NCBI GenBank assembly: GCA_004554395.1
Contig: SFMP01000097.1
Coordinates: 1-11,009 of the forward strand
Reading direction: 5' to 3'
Length of the DNA stretch: 11,009 bases
Origin: Myxococcales bacterium
Lineage (GTDB): Bacteria; Myxococcota_A; Bradymonadia; UBA4248
How positions within the stretch are numbered: the stretch's first letter is position 1; every line of letters starts with the position of its first letter. The translations under genes were made by a program, and so were the position numbers. Under the pieces are notes generated by a model, which saw nothing but the letters and a program-made list of their open reading frames with translations, was not told the DNA's origin and ran no database searches. Positions 5,623 to 11,009 of the stretch are shown here, in pieces.

Positions 5623-7356
5623 TCAACCCATCGAAGGATTCTGTTTTTCATCGTTTGGCATAAAGTATTTGAAAAATTTCGCCTCGGCATCGGGGGTGAG
5701 CACCATGATGATTTCGGCTTTATCGGGGAGAGGTTCAAACGGCGATGGATTGATGATGCAACGTCCTTCGACGAGCATGGCAATAATCGAACACCCGGTG
5801 AGAGCACGGAATTGGAGATTGACGAGGGATTTTCCGACCATCTTTTCGGGGATTTTGATTTGAATCGCGTAGAGGCCTTCGACCATTGTATAGATATGGC
5901 CTTGGGCTAGGTGATTGAAGAGTAGCGTGGCGGCAGTCGTCGCCGTCGAGAGGACGAAGTCGGCGCCTGCGCGATGTAGCGATGCGACGTTTGATTCGTT
6001 ATTGGCGCGAGCGAGTAGTTGGATATCGGGGCGCAGTTTTCGGAAATAGAGCGATAAATATATATTGATATCGTCGTTATGCGTCGTGACGAGGACAGCC
6101 GATGCTTCGAAAAAGATCGTCGATTTGAGAAAAGCATAATCGGCGGCATCGCCGATGACGATATTTTGTGAAAACTCTTTGGCGACGCGCGGCGGTGGTT
6201 CTTCTTTATCGATGATCGTAAACGGCGTACCCTTTTCTCGCAAATATCGTGCAGCCGCGATTCCGACGTTGCCCGCGCCCAAGATCAAAACGCCATAGCC
6301 CTTCGATTCTGGCGTCGAAAACGTCGAATTATACGCCGTGAGTTGTTCGTCGCTCATCGCCATGACGAGGATGGAGTTTTCGGCAATTCTCGTATCGGGG
6401 CCTGCTAAGTCGAATCTACCGCGTTCCCAAACGCCGATAACGGTGACTTGCATCTTTTGGCCGAGGGCGGCTTCTCTGAGCGTTTTCCCGACGAGGTCGG
6501 TTCCCGAGGCGCGAGCCTCGACGATGCGCAAGTCTTCGATTTTGCCCATGACATGAGCGCCCGTGCCTTCGTTCGACGACGATCGCGCGAGCGATTTGCC
6601 CATTAAATCGCCGATATCGAAGACCTCGGTACTGCCGGCCAATTCGAGTATATCGATCGATTCTTCGACGTTTGAAAGCGATACGATGGGGACGTTTTCG
6701 CTCACTTGTCGCACGACGAAGACGATATTTGTATTAATCGGGTCGGAGGGCGACGTGACGCAGACGAGAGCCGCTTGTTGAACTTGGACGGCTTCATAAG
6801 TTTGGGGTGAGCGCAGATTCCCGACGGCAACGCGAAAGCCCATATCGGTCAATTTATAGGCTTCGTTGACGTCTTCGACGATGATGGCGTATGGAATTTT
6901 TCGGCTCTTGAGGCGCTCGACAAATGCTTCTTCGAGCGGCCCATAATTCGTCAATAAAACGTGGCCTTTCATCGTATTGGGCAACGAACGCGGGGCATTT
7001 GCCTCTTTTTGCGCCGTCATAATCGGATTATAGACGAATTGAATGATGACAAATGGCAATAAAACGAGCATGAAAACGATGCCCGTCAAATTGACGATGA
7101 TTGTAAAGATCTTGCCGGGGTCAGACGTAAAGACGATGTCGCCAAACCCCTGCGTTGACAAGACGACGAGCGTCCAATATATCCCCGTAATAAACGAGTA
7201 ACTGCGATCTTCCAAATACATAAAAAAGTGGAAGAGCAGGGCATAGGCAAGCGACAGCAAGAGCAAGATGATGAGGAACCATCGCAAAAACTTGCGATTT
7301 GAACCGGGGAATCGCTTTTGTATGGCGAGCATCAATGTTACGGGAATCCCTCTCAT
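5623..7356 (-). CDS. Potassium channel with tandem RCK (TrkA-N/TrkA-C) domains, GsuK-like
   Basis: A 577-residue ligand-gated cation channel subunit for the inner membrane. Helix one is at about 24-47, the pore helix and filter at 57-73, helix two at 82-109. The filter reads T-Q-G-F-G-D (68-73) where most potassium channels have T-V-G-Y-G-D. Two RCK units follow. RCK1 (about 131-255) has NYG (137-139) in place of a full GxGxxG, with a TrkA-C part at 275-340. RCK2 (about 354-485) has an intact GAGNVG (360-365) followed by an acidic IIDKEE strand end, then TrkA-C at about 495-565. Two helices plus two RCK domains is the GsuK/MthK-related plan, where nucleotides or calcium gate the pore. Two ATGs lie side by side at 7359 and 7356; GAGAGG is one base from the first and four from the second, so I chose the second. 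The downstream membrane protein gene is in the same unit. Confidence 0.92.
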   Translation of the reverse strand: MRGIPVTLMLAIQKRFPGSNRKFLRWFLIILLLLSLAYALLFHFFMYLEDRSYSFITGIYWTLVVLSTQGFGDIVFTSDPGKIFTIIVNLTGIVFMLVLLPFVIIQFVYNPIMTAQKEANAPRSLPNTMKGHVLLTNYGPLEEAFVERLKSRKIPYAIIVEDVNEAYKLTDMGFRVAVGNLRSPQTYEAVQVQQAALVCVTSPSDPINTNIVFVVRQVSENVPIVSLSNVEESIDILELAGSTEVFDIGDLMGKSLARSSSNEGTGAHVMGKIEDLRIVEARASGTDLVGKTLREAALGQKMQVTVIGVWERGRFDLAGPDTRIAENSILVMAMSDEQLTAYNSTFSTPESKGYGVLILGAGNVGIAAARYLREKGTPFTIIDKEEPPPRVAKEFSQNIVIGDAADYAFLKSTIFFEASAVLVTTHNDDINIYLSLYFRKLRPDIQLLARANNESNVASLHRAGADFVLSTATTAATLLFNHLAQGHIYTMVEGLYAIQIKIPEKMVGKSLVNLQFRALTGCSIIAMLVEGRCIINPSPFEPLPDKAEIIMVLTPDAEAKFFKYFMPNDEKQNPSMG

Positions 7357-7386
7357 CATGCCTCTCTATATAAGGATATAAATCTA

Positions 7387-7415
7387 ATCATATATCGTTG
7401 TGCGCAGTGCGCCAA
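7387..7415 (-). promoter_or_regulatory. Candidate promoter of the channel operon
   Basis: On the minus strand TTGGCG (7415-7410) and TATGAT (7392-7387) are exactly 17 bases apart, which would start transcription about 25 bases before the channel's start codon. The spacer holds the dyad GCGCACTGCGC. The -35 box overlaps the T-run of the lysS terminator. Confidence 0.5.
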
Positions 7416-7416
7416 A

Positions 7417-7451
7417 AGCGGCGACAGCCCGCACTTGTGGGCATCGCCGCT
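7417..7451 (-). terminator. Terminator of lysS
   Basis: Read on the minus strand, AGCGGCGA (7451-7444) pairs with TCGCCGCT (7424-7417); inside it GCCC/GGGC extends the stem after a small bulge. TTTT follows at 7417-7414. It starts 13 bases after the lysS stop codon, so it is well placed to separate lysS from the channel gene. Confidence 0.65.
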
Positions 7452-7463
7452 ACATGGTGGATT

Positions 7464-9005
7464 CTACTCTTGTGGACGCAAAGTTGGGAACAAAATGACG
7501 TCGCGAATTGAATCGGAATCGGTCAGGAGCATGACGAGTCGGTCGATGCCGATGCCGCAACCGGCCGTGGGCGGCAAGCCGTATTCGAGCGCTTGGACGA
7601 AATCGTCGTCCATCGGATTTGCTTCTTCGTCGCCCTCGAGTTTTTTCTTGACTTGGTCGAGGAAGCGTTGGCGTTGGTCGAGTGGGTCGTTGAGCTCGTT
7701 AAAGGCGTTGCCGAGCTCGATACCGCAGACGAAGATTTCGAATCGGTCGACGAAATCTTTATCGACGTCGTTTCGGCGCGAAAGCGGGCTAACGCTGGCG
7801 GGGTATTCATAGACAAACGTCGGCTGGACGAGCGTCTCTTCGACGCGTTGTTCGAAGATTTCCATCAAAAGGTGTCCGTCGCTCTTTTTGGCGAGCTCTT
7901 CGCCGCGAATCGGTTCCGGCAAGTGTGCAACGACGTCTTCGAGGAAGCTGCGATCGGCGAGTTTTGCTTCGTCGACGCCGAGGACTTGGGCGACACCTTC
8001 GCGAATCCGGAGGCGACGCCACGTGCCACCGACTTCGATATCCTTGCCATTCCAATGCAATGTCGTCGTCTTGCAGACTTCCATCGCCAGCGTTTGAACC
8101 ATCTTTTCGACGAGTTCCATCAAAATCGTATAAGTGCCATAAGCCATATAGAATTCCATCGTTGTAAATTCTGGGTTATGGCGACGGTCGCAACCTTCAT
8201 TGCGGAAGCAGCGGTTGAGCTCAAAGACGCGTTCAAAGCCGCCGACGACGAGGCGTTTGAGATGGAGCTCGGGCGCAATGCGCATATACATATCGGTATC
8301 GAGAGCATTATGATGCGTCTTGAACGGGCGTGCCGCCGCCCCGCCTGCTTGGATCTGGAGCACGGGCGTTTCGACTTCCATAAATCCATTATCGGCCATG
8401 AAATTGCGCAACTTCTGGCAAATGAGCGATCGCTTATAAAACACTTCGCGCACGTCGTCGTTGACGATGAGATCGACATATCGTTGTCGATAACGCGCCT
8501 CGGTATCGGTCAAGCCATGGAACTTTTCGGGCAACGGTCGCAAGCTCTTGGTGAGCAATTTCAACGTCGTGCAACGCACTGTCAATTCACCCGTCTTCGT
8601 AATAAACAACGATCCCTCGACGTAAATGATATCGCCAATGTCGAATTTTTTAAATCGCGTATAATCTTCGACGCCGATATTATCGCGTGCGACGAAAACT
8701 TGAATCGTACCCGTGCCATCTTTGAGCACGCAAAACGAGCATTTGCCCATGTTGCGCACGGCCATGATACGGCCGCCGAGTTTGACTTCGACGTTCTTTT
8801 CTTCGAGCGATTCATGCGTTTCGCCTTCGTATTCGCGCTTGAGATCAGCGGCATGGGCATTGGGCTGGTATCCCGTCGCATAGACTTCGACGCCCTCGGA
8901 CTTGAAAGCATTCATCTTCTCAATGCGCGTTTGGATAATCGCATTCTGTGATGCAATGTATTCTTCATTGCTCGGGGGAAGCAAAGATTTCGTTTCTTCG
9001 TTCAT
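7464..9005 (-). CDS. lysS: Lysyl-tRNA synthetase, class II
   Basis: The enzyme charges tRNA-Lys with lysine using ATP, in the cytosol. The 513-residue product (family usual about 490-510) has the N-terminal OB-fold anticodon-binding domain (about 75-155, with the segment VKLGGRIMAVRNMGK) and the class II catalytic domain: motif 1 around GFMEVETPVLQ (207-217), AGGAAARPFKTHHN (220-233), motif 2 FRNEGCDRRHNPEFT (267-281), and motif 3 in GCGIGIDRLVMLL (482-494) followed by the conserved IRDVILFP ending. Residues CD replace the more usual IS pair after FRNEG. I chose the ATG at 9005, seven bases after AAAGGA; the longer frame to 9038 adds eleven residues encoded by the AT-rich promoter region. It lies 58 bases downstream of prfB, an old gene order shared with E. 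coli. A 452-codon open frame antisense to it (7593-8951) is a codon-use artefact. Confidence 0.98.
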   Translation of the reverse strand: MNEETKSLLPPSNEEYIASQNAIIQTRIEKMNAFKSEGVEVYATGYQPNAHAADLKREYEGETHESLEEKNVEVKLGGRIMAVRNMGKCSFCVLKDGTGTIQVFVARDNIGVEDYTRFKKFDIGDIIYVEGSLFITKTGELTVRCTTLKLLTKSLRPLPEKFHGLTDTEARYRQRYVDLIVNDDVREVFYKRSLICQKLRNFMADNGFMEVETPVLQIQAGGAAARPFKTHHNALDTDMYMRIAPELHLKRLVVGGFERVFELNRCFRNEGCDRRHNPEFTTMEFYMAYGTYTILMELVEKMVQTLAMEVCKTTTLHWNGKDIEVGGTWRRLRIREGVAQVLGVDEAKLADRSFLEDVVAHLPEPIRGEELAKKSDGHLLMEIFEQRVEETLVQPTFVYEYPASVSPLSRRNDVDKDFVDRFEIFVCGIELGNAFNELNDPLDQRQRFLDQVKKKLEGDEEANPMDDDFVQALEYGLPPTAGCGIGIDRLVMLLTDSDSIRDVILFPTLRPQE

Positions 9006-9023
9006 ATTTGTGTCCTTTATATA

Positions 9024-9051
9024 TGTATATACAGGCATATATATATGCCAA
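9024..9051 (-). promoter_or_regulatory. Candidate lysS promoter overlapping a 16-bp palindrome
   Basis: On the minus strand TTGGCA (9051-9046) and TATACA (9029-9024) are 16 bases apart in the AT-rich gap between prfB and lysS. The perfect palindrome GGCATATATATATGCC (9034-9049) overlaps the -35 and most of the spacer, a usual place for an operator. It would allow lysS to be transcribed apart from prfB. A hairpin of the same bases in the prfB-lysS transcript is an alternative reading. Confidence 0.4.
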
Positions 9052-9063
9052 ATTTAATGATGT

Positions 9064-10192
9064 TTAACCATTTAATAACGTCGGGTCGCCCGCGCCATTG
9101 GAATAGAGCAGATACGTCGTAATGAAATCGTCGAGGTCGCCATCGAGCACGCCACTGGTGTTCGACGTCTCGTAATTCGTTCGATGATCTTTGACCATCT
9201 GATACGGATGCAAAACGTAGCTCCGAATTTGGCTTCCAAAATCGATAGCACGCTTTGTCGCATTTATCGCATCCATCTTTGCCTCTTGCTCGCGCAACTG
9301 CTTATCATACAATCGTGCTCGCAATATCTTCATCGCCATATCGCGGTTGCTGTGCTGCGATCGCTCGTTTTGACACGTGACGACGATCCCCGTTGGAATA
9401 TGCGTGATGCGAATCGCCGACGACGTCTTGTTGACGTGCTGGCCGCCTGCGCCACTCGAACGATAAACGTCGACTCGTATATCGTTTTCGTTGATATCGA
9501 TCTGAATCGAATCGTCGATTTCCGGATACACAAAAACGCTCGCAAAAGACGTATGCCGCCGCGCATTTGCGTCGAACGGCGAAATCCGCACCAGCCGATG
9601 CACGCCACTCTCGGCCTTGAGCAAGCCAAACGCATAATCGCCGCTAACCTCAAACGTCGCACTCTTAATGCCCGCCTCTTCGCCTGGTTGTAAATCGACG
9701 ATTTCGGTGTGAAACCCTTTTCGTTCGCAATAGCGCAACAACATGCGCAAAATCATCGACGCCCAGTCGTTGCTCTCGGTTCCGCCGGCGCCCGGGTTAA
9801 TCGACACGATAGCATTGCCTTTGTCGTTGGGTCCGCTCAGCATGCGCCGCATTTCGAGGCGCTTAATTCCCTTCTCAGCCTCATTGAGCTCGGGCAACGC
9901 TTCTTGCACAACAGACAAATCGTCGGCCTCCTTGCCCATCGCAATCAACACCTCGGCATCGTCGAGCCTGCGCTCTTGCGCCGCCAGCGTCTCCACAATC
10001 GTCTGGTAATTCCCCTTCTCGCGCATCTTCGCCTGCGCCTTGTCGCTGTCATCCCAAAAACCGGGCTCGTGCGACTCCGCATTGATGCGCTCTATCTCCT
10101 CTTTGGCGTGGTCAATGTCAAAGATACCTCCGCAACTCGTCAAAACGCGCCCGAAGATCCGTCAATTTCGATGCAATATCCGATATTTCCAT
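9064..10192 (-). CDS. prfB: Peptide chain release factor 2, made through a programmed +1 frameshift
   Basis: RF2 reads UGA and UAA stop codons in the ribosome and releases the finished protein. The gene starts at the ATG at 10192, eight bases after AAGGAGGT. Frame 0 runs 24 codons to an in-frame TGA (10120-10118), and the rest, from GAC at 10119, is in the +1 frame to the stop at 9064. The joined product is about 375 residues (E. coli 365). The first 24 residues (MEISDIA...LRRYL) align well with the known RF2 N-terminus, ending in the conserved YL-D junction. The anticodon-like tripeptide SPF is at 204-206 and the catalytic GGQ, normally methylated by PrmC, is at 249-251 within SSGAGGQHVNKT; both are within one position of E. 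coli numbering. A caller that ignores the shift would start at a TTG at 10143 and give a false N-terminus. The gene heads the prfB-lysS pair. I see no clear promoter upstream. Confidence 0.97.
10117..10132 (-). promoter_or_regulatory. prfB programmed frameshift signal
   Basis: On the minus strand the site reads CGGAGGTATCTTTGAC: an internal Shine-Dalgarno-like GGAGG (10131-10127), three bases, then the slippery CTT (10123-10121), the in-frame stop TGA (10120-10118) and C at 10117. It matches the classical E. coli element, AGGGGGTATCTTTGAC, except for a few bases upstream. Low RF2 makes the ribosome pause at TGA and shift +1, so RF2 controls its own level. Confidence 0.96.
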
Positions 10193-10200
10193 GCTGTCAT

Positions 10201-10208
10201 ACCTCCTT
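10201..10208 (-). promoter_or_regulatory. Ribosome binding site that sets the prfB start
   Basis: AAGGAGGT on the minus strand is a near-perfect Shine-Dalgarno sequence. An ATG at 10200 touches it directly and runs into a stop after a dozen codons; the ATG at 10192, eight bases away, is the prfB start. Confidence 0.85.
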
Positions 10209-10439
10209 ATGACGAAAACAAGCAGCCAGCGCTCAACCGTCGCCGCCGCAAACGCCCGCCCTTTTCGCACATTCCCCCAAAAAAGTAACGTTTAATCGTG
10301 GTTATCGCACGTCTGCGCAGCAAACGCCCACGCTACCCACGCCAAATGTCGCCGATTTATCTGCTCCTCATTAGAGCCTGCGCCTAGCATTTGCCAAACC
10401 GGCCTCCCAATCATCAATGTCATTTGGTAGGGCTACGGC
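10209..10439. other. Gene-free region upstream of prfB
   Basis: No open frame here has a credible start and no protein family is recognised on either strand. It should hold the prfB promoter, but I see no convincing -35/-10 pair. It leads into the inverted and tandem repeats further right. Confidence 0.6.
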
Positions 10440-10497
10440 TATTGCCTTGCAGGCAATACGCCTACGCGGTTGCGCTATTGGCGTTGCCAATACGCGC
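10440..10497. repeat. Two related small inverted repeats
   Basis: TATTGCC-TTGCA-GGCAATA (10440-10458) and TATTGGC-GTT-GCCAATA (10476-10492) are perfect 7-bp stems with loops of five and three bases. The second extends with GCGC (10472-10475) and GCGC (10494-10497) across a one-base bulge. The shared TATTG...CAATA arms suggest copies of one element type. Confidence 0.8.
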
Positions 10498-10509
10498 AAC
10501 TTGTCGCGG

Positions 10510-10626
10510 CTATGTGCTCGTTTCACTGCGCGCATACGCCGCGTTTCGCGTGCTATGTGCTCGTTTCACTGCGCGCATACGCCGCGTTTTGCGTGCTATG
10601 TGCTCGTTTCACTGCGCGCATACGCC
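10510..10626. repeat. 43-bp tandem repeat, almost three copies
   Basis: Units begin with CTATGTGCTCG at 10510, 10553 and 10596, exactly 43 bases apart; the third matches for 31 bases, to 10626. The copies are almost identical. There is no spacer between them, so this is not CRISPR. Open frames of 80-100 codons across it, in several frames, are repeat artefacts. The stretch from 10627 to 10823 holds nothing that I can identify. Confidence 0.93.
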
Positions 10627-10823
10627 CGCTTTTTTGCACTCGCGAGTCGGCGTCCATCGTCGCTATCGAAGTATCGACGGATCGTAAAATGCAAGTTGTA
10701 GTAATGTATGTCATCGACTAACACCGATCTATGGTTATCGTTGAGCGTGTTTTCTAGTGCCCTTACTACGAGTGTGGTAGGTGCTATAGTGAAATTTTTG
10801 TAAGGTGCTAGCAGTGCATAAGC

Positions 10824-11009
10824 TTAGTGCTCTTTCAGCTTTAATATCTCCACTTGAGAAAGCCCCGTCACTTTTTCGATAAAAGGAATGTCCATATTCA
10901 GAGCAAGAAGATTGATTGCGGTTGATTTTTTTTCTTCTTCCTTCCCTTTTTCCATTCCTTTTTCCATTCCTTCTCTTCTGCCGATATTCATCTGTTCAAT
11001 ACCATACAG
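10824..11009 (-). CDS. C-terminal tail of an Rpn/PD-(D/E)XK transposase-like nuclease, cut by the window edge
   Basis: The minus-strand frame from the right edge ends in TAA at 10824 after 61 visible residues. They begin LYGIEQMNIGRREG, pass through a charged stretch with GMEKG twice, and end in a short helical unit with FIEKVTGLSQVEILKLKE. This pattern (charged EKG-type linker, then an I-xx-TGLS-xx-EI-xxL motif) is typical of the C-terminus of Rpn family recombination-promoting nuclease / putative transposase proteins. The N-terminal PD-(D/E)XK nuclease domain would lie beyond the window, so whether it is intact cannot be seen. At DNA level the linker is a 12-base direct repeat (GGAATGGAAAAA twice, 10957-10968 region) prone to slippage. 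Rpn genes are often horizontally acquired and multicopy. Confidence 0.75.
   Translation of the reverse strand: MYGIEQMNIGRREGMEKGMEKGKEEEKKSTAINLLALNMDIPFIEKVTGLSQVEILKLKEH

Noticed and set aside
7593..8951. A 452-codon open frame antisense to lysS
   Set aside because: lysS is certain on the other strand; the long antisense frame follows from its codon usage, and its translation resembles no protein.
9064..10143. prfB starting at the TTG at 10143
   Set aside because: The upstream 24-codon leader, strong ribosome binding site and complete frameshift signal show the true start at 10192.
10510..10626. CRISPR array
   Set aside because: Units are directly contiguous with no unique spacers, and no cas gene is seen; the same holds for the 78-bp array.
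10391..10721. Three overlapping plus-strand frames of 83-98 codons
   Set aside because: All run across the 43-bp repeats in different frames and show only repeated Cys/Arg-rich segments.

Overview
This window is a stretch of bacterial chromosome carrying seven well-supported protein genes, one gene fragment at the right edge, and three separate loci of non-coding repeats. The housekeeping genes are of Gram-negative character: prfB keeps its programmed +1 frameshift and sits directly upstream of lysS, an order also found in E. coli. Codons rich in TCG/CGA/GCG fill all the core genes. The ADP-glucose pyrophosphorylase is of the cyanobacterial/plant-like branch. I cannot name the organism; a deltaproteobacterial or myxococcal-type lineage is a guess, not a conclusion.

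Layout, left to right. A membrane protein of unknown function, AT-richer than the rest, enters from the left edge (2-841, +). An intergenic stretch of about 690 bases follows, holding four copies of a 78-bp tandem repeat (972-1302) and an AT-rich tail with repeated TATAATG decamers. Then comes glgC (1535-2821, +), which converges on an M16 family zinc peptidase (2950-4293, -); between them lie two hairpins, one overlapping the peptidase stop codon. The peptidase gene diverges from a 60-residue two-helix membrane peptide (4386-4568, +). A 73-bp direct repeat (4654-4797) runs into the 3' end of the next gene.

From there to 10192 all genes are on the minus strand and read leftward: prfB (with the frameshift), lysS, a two-helix potassium channel with tandem RCK domains, and a multi-spanning membrane protein of unknown function. 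prfB and lysS are 58 bases apart and lysS seems to have its own AT-rich promoter region with a 16-bp palindrome. A hairpin terminator after lysS abuts a good promoter for the channel gene, so the channel and the membrane protein (28 bases apart) look like a separate two-gene unit.

The last 800 bases (10209-11009) are accessory in character: small perfect inverted repeats, a 43-bp tandem repeat in almost three copies, and at the edge the C-terminal tail of an Rpn/PD-(D/E)XK transposase-like protein on the minus strand. The repeats do not look like CRISPR: the units are contiguous with no unique spacers. I found no tRNA, rRNA or CRISPR array. No clearly new multi-gene system is visible; the most unusual material is the repeat family and the two uncharacterised membrane proteins.
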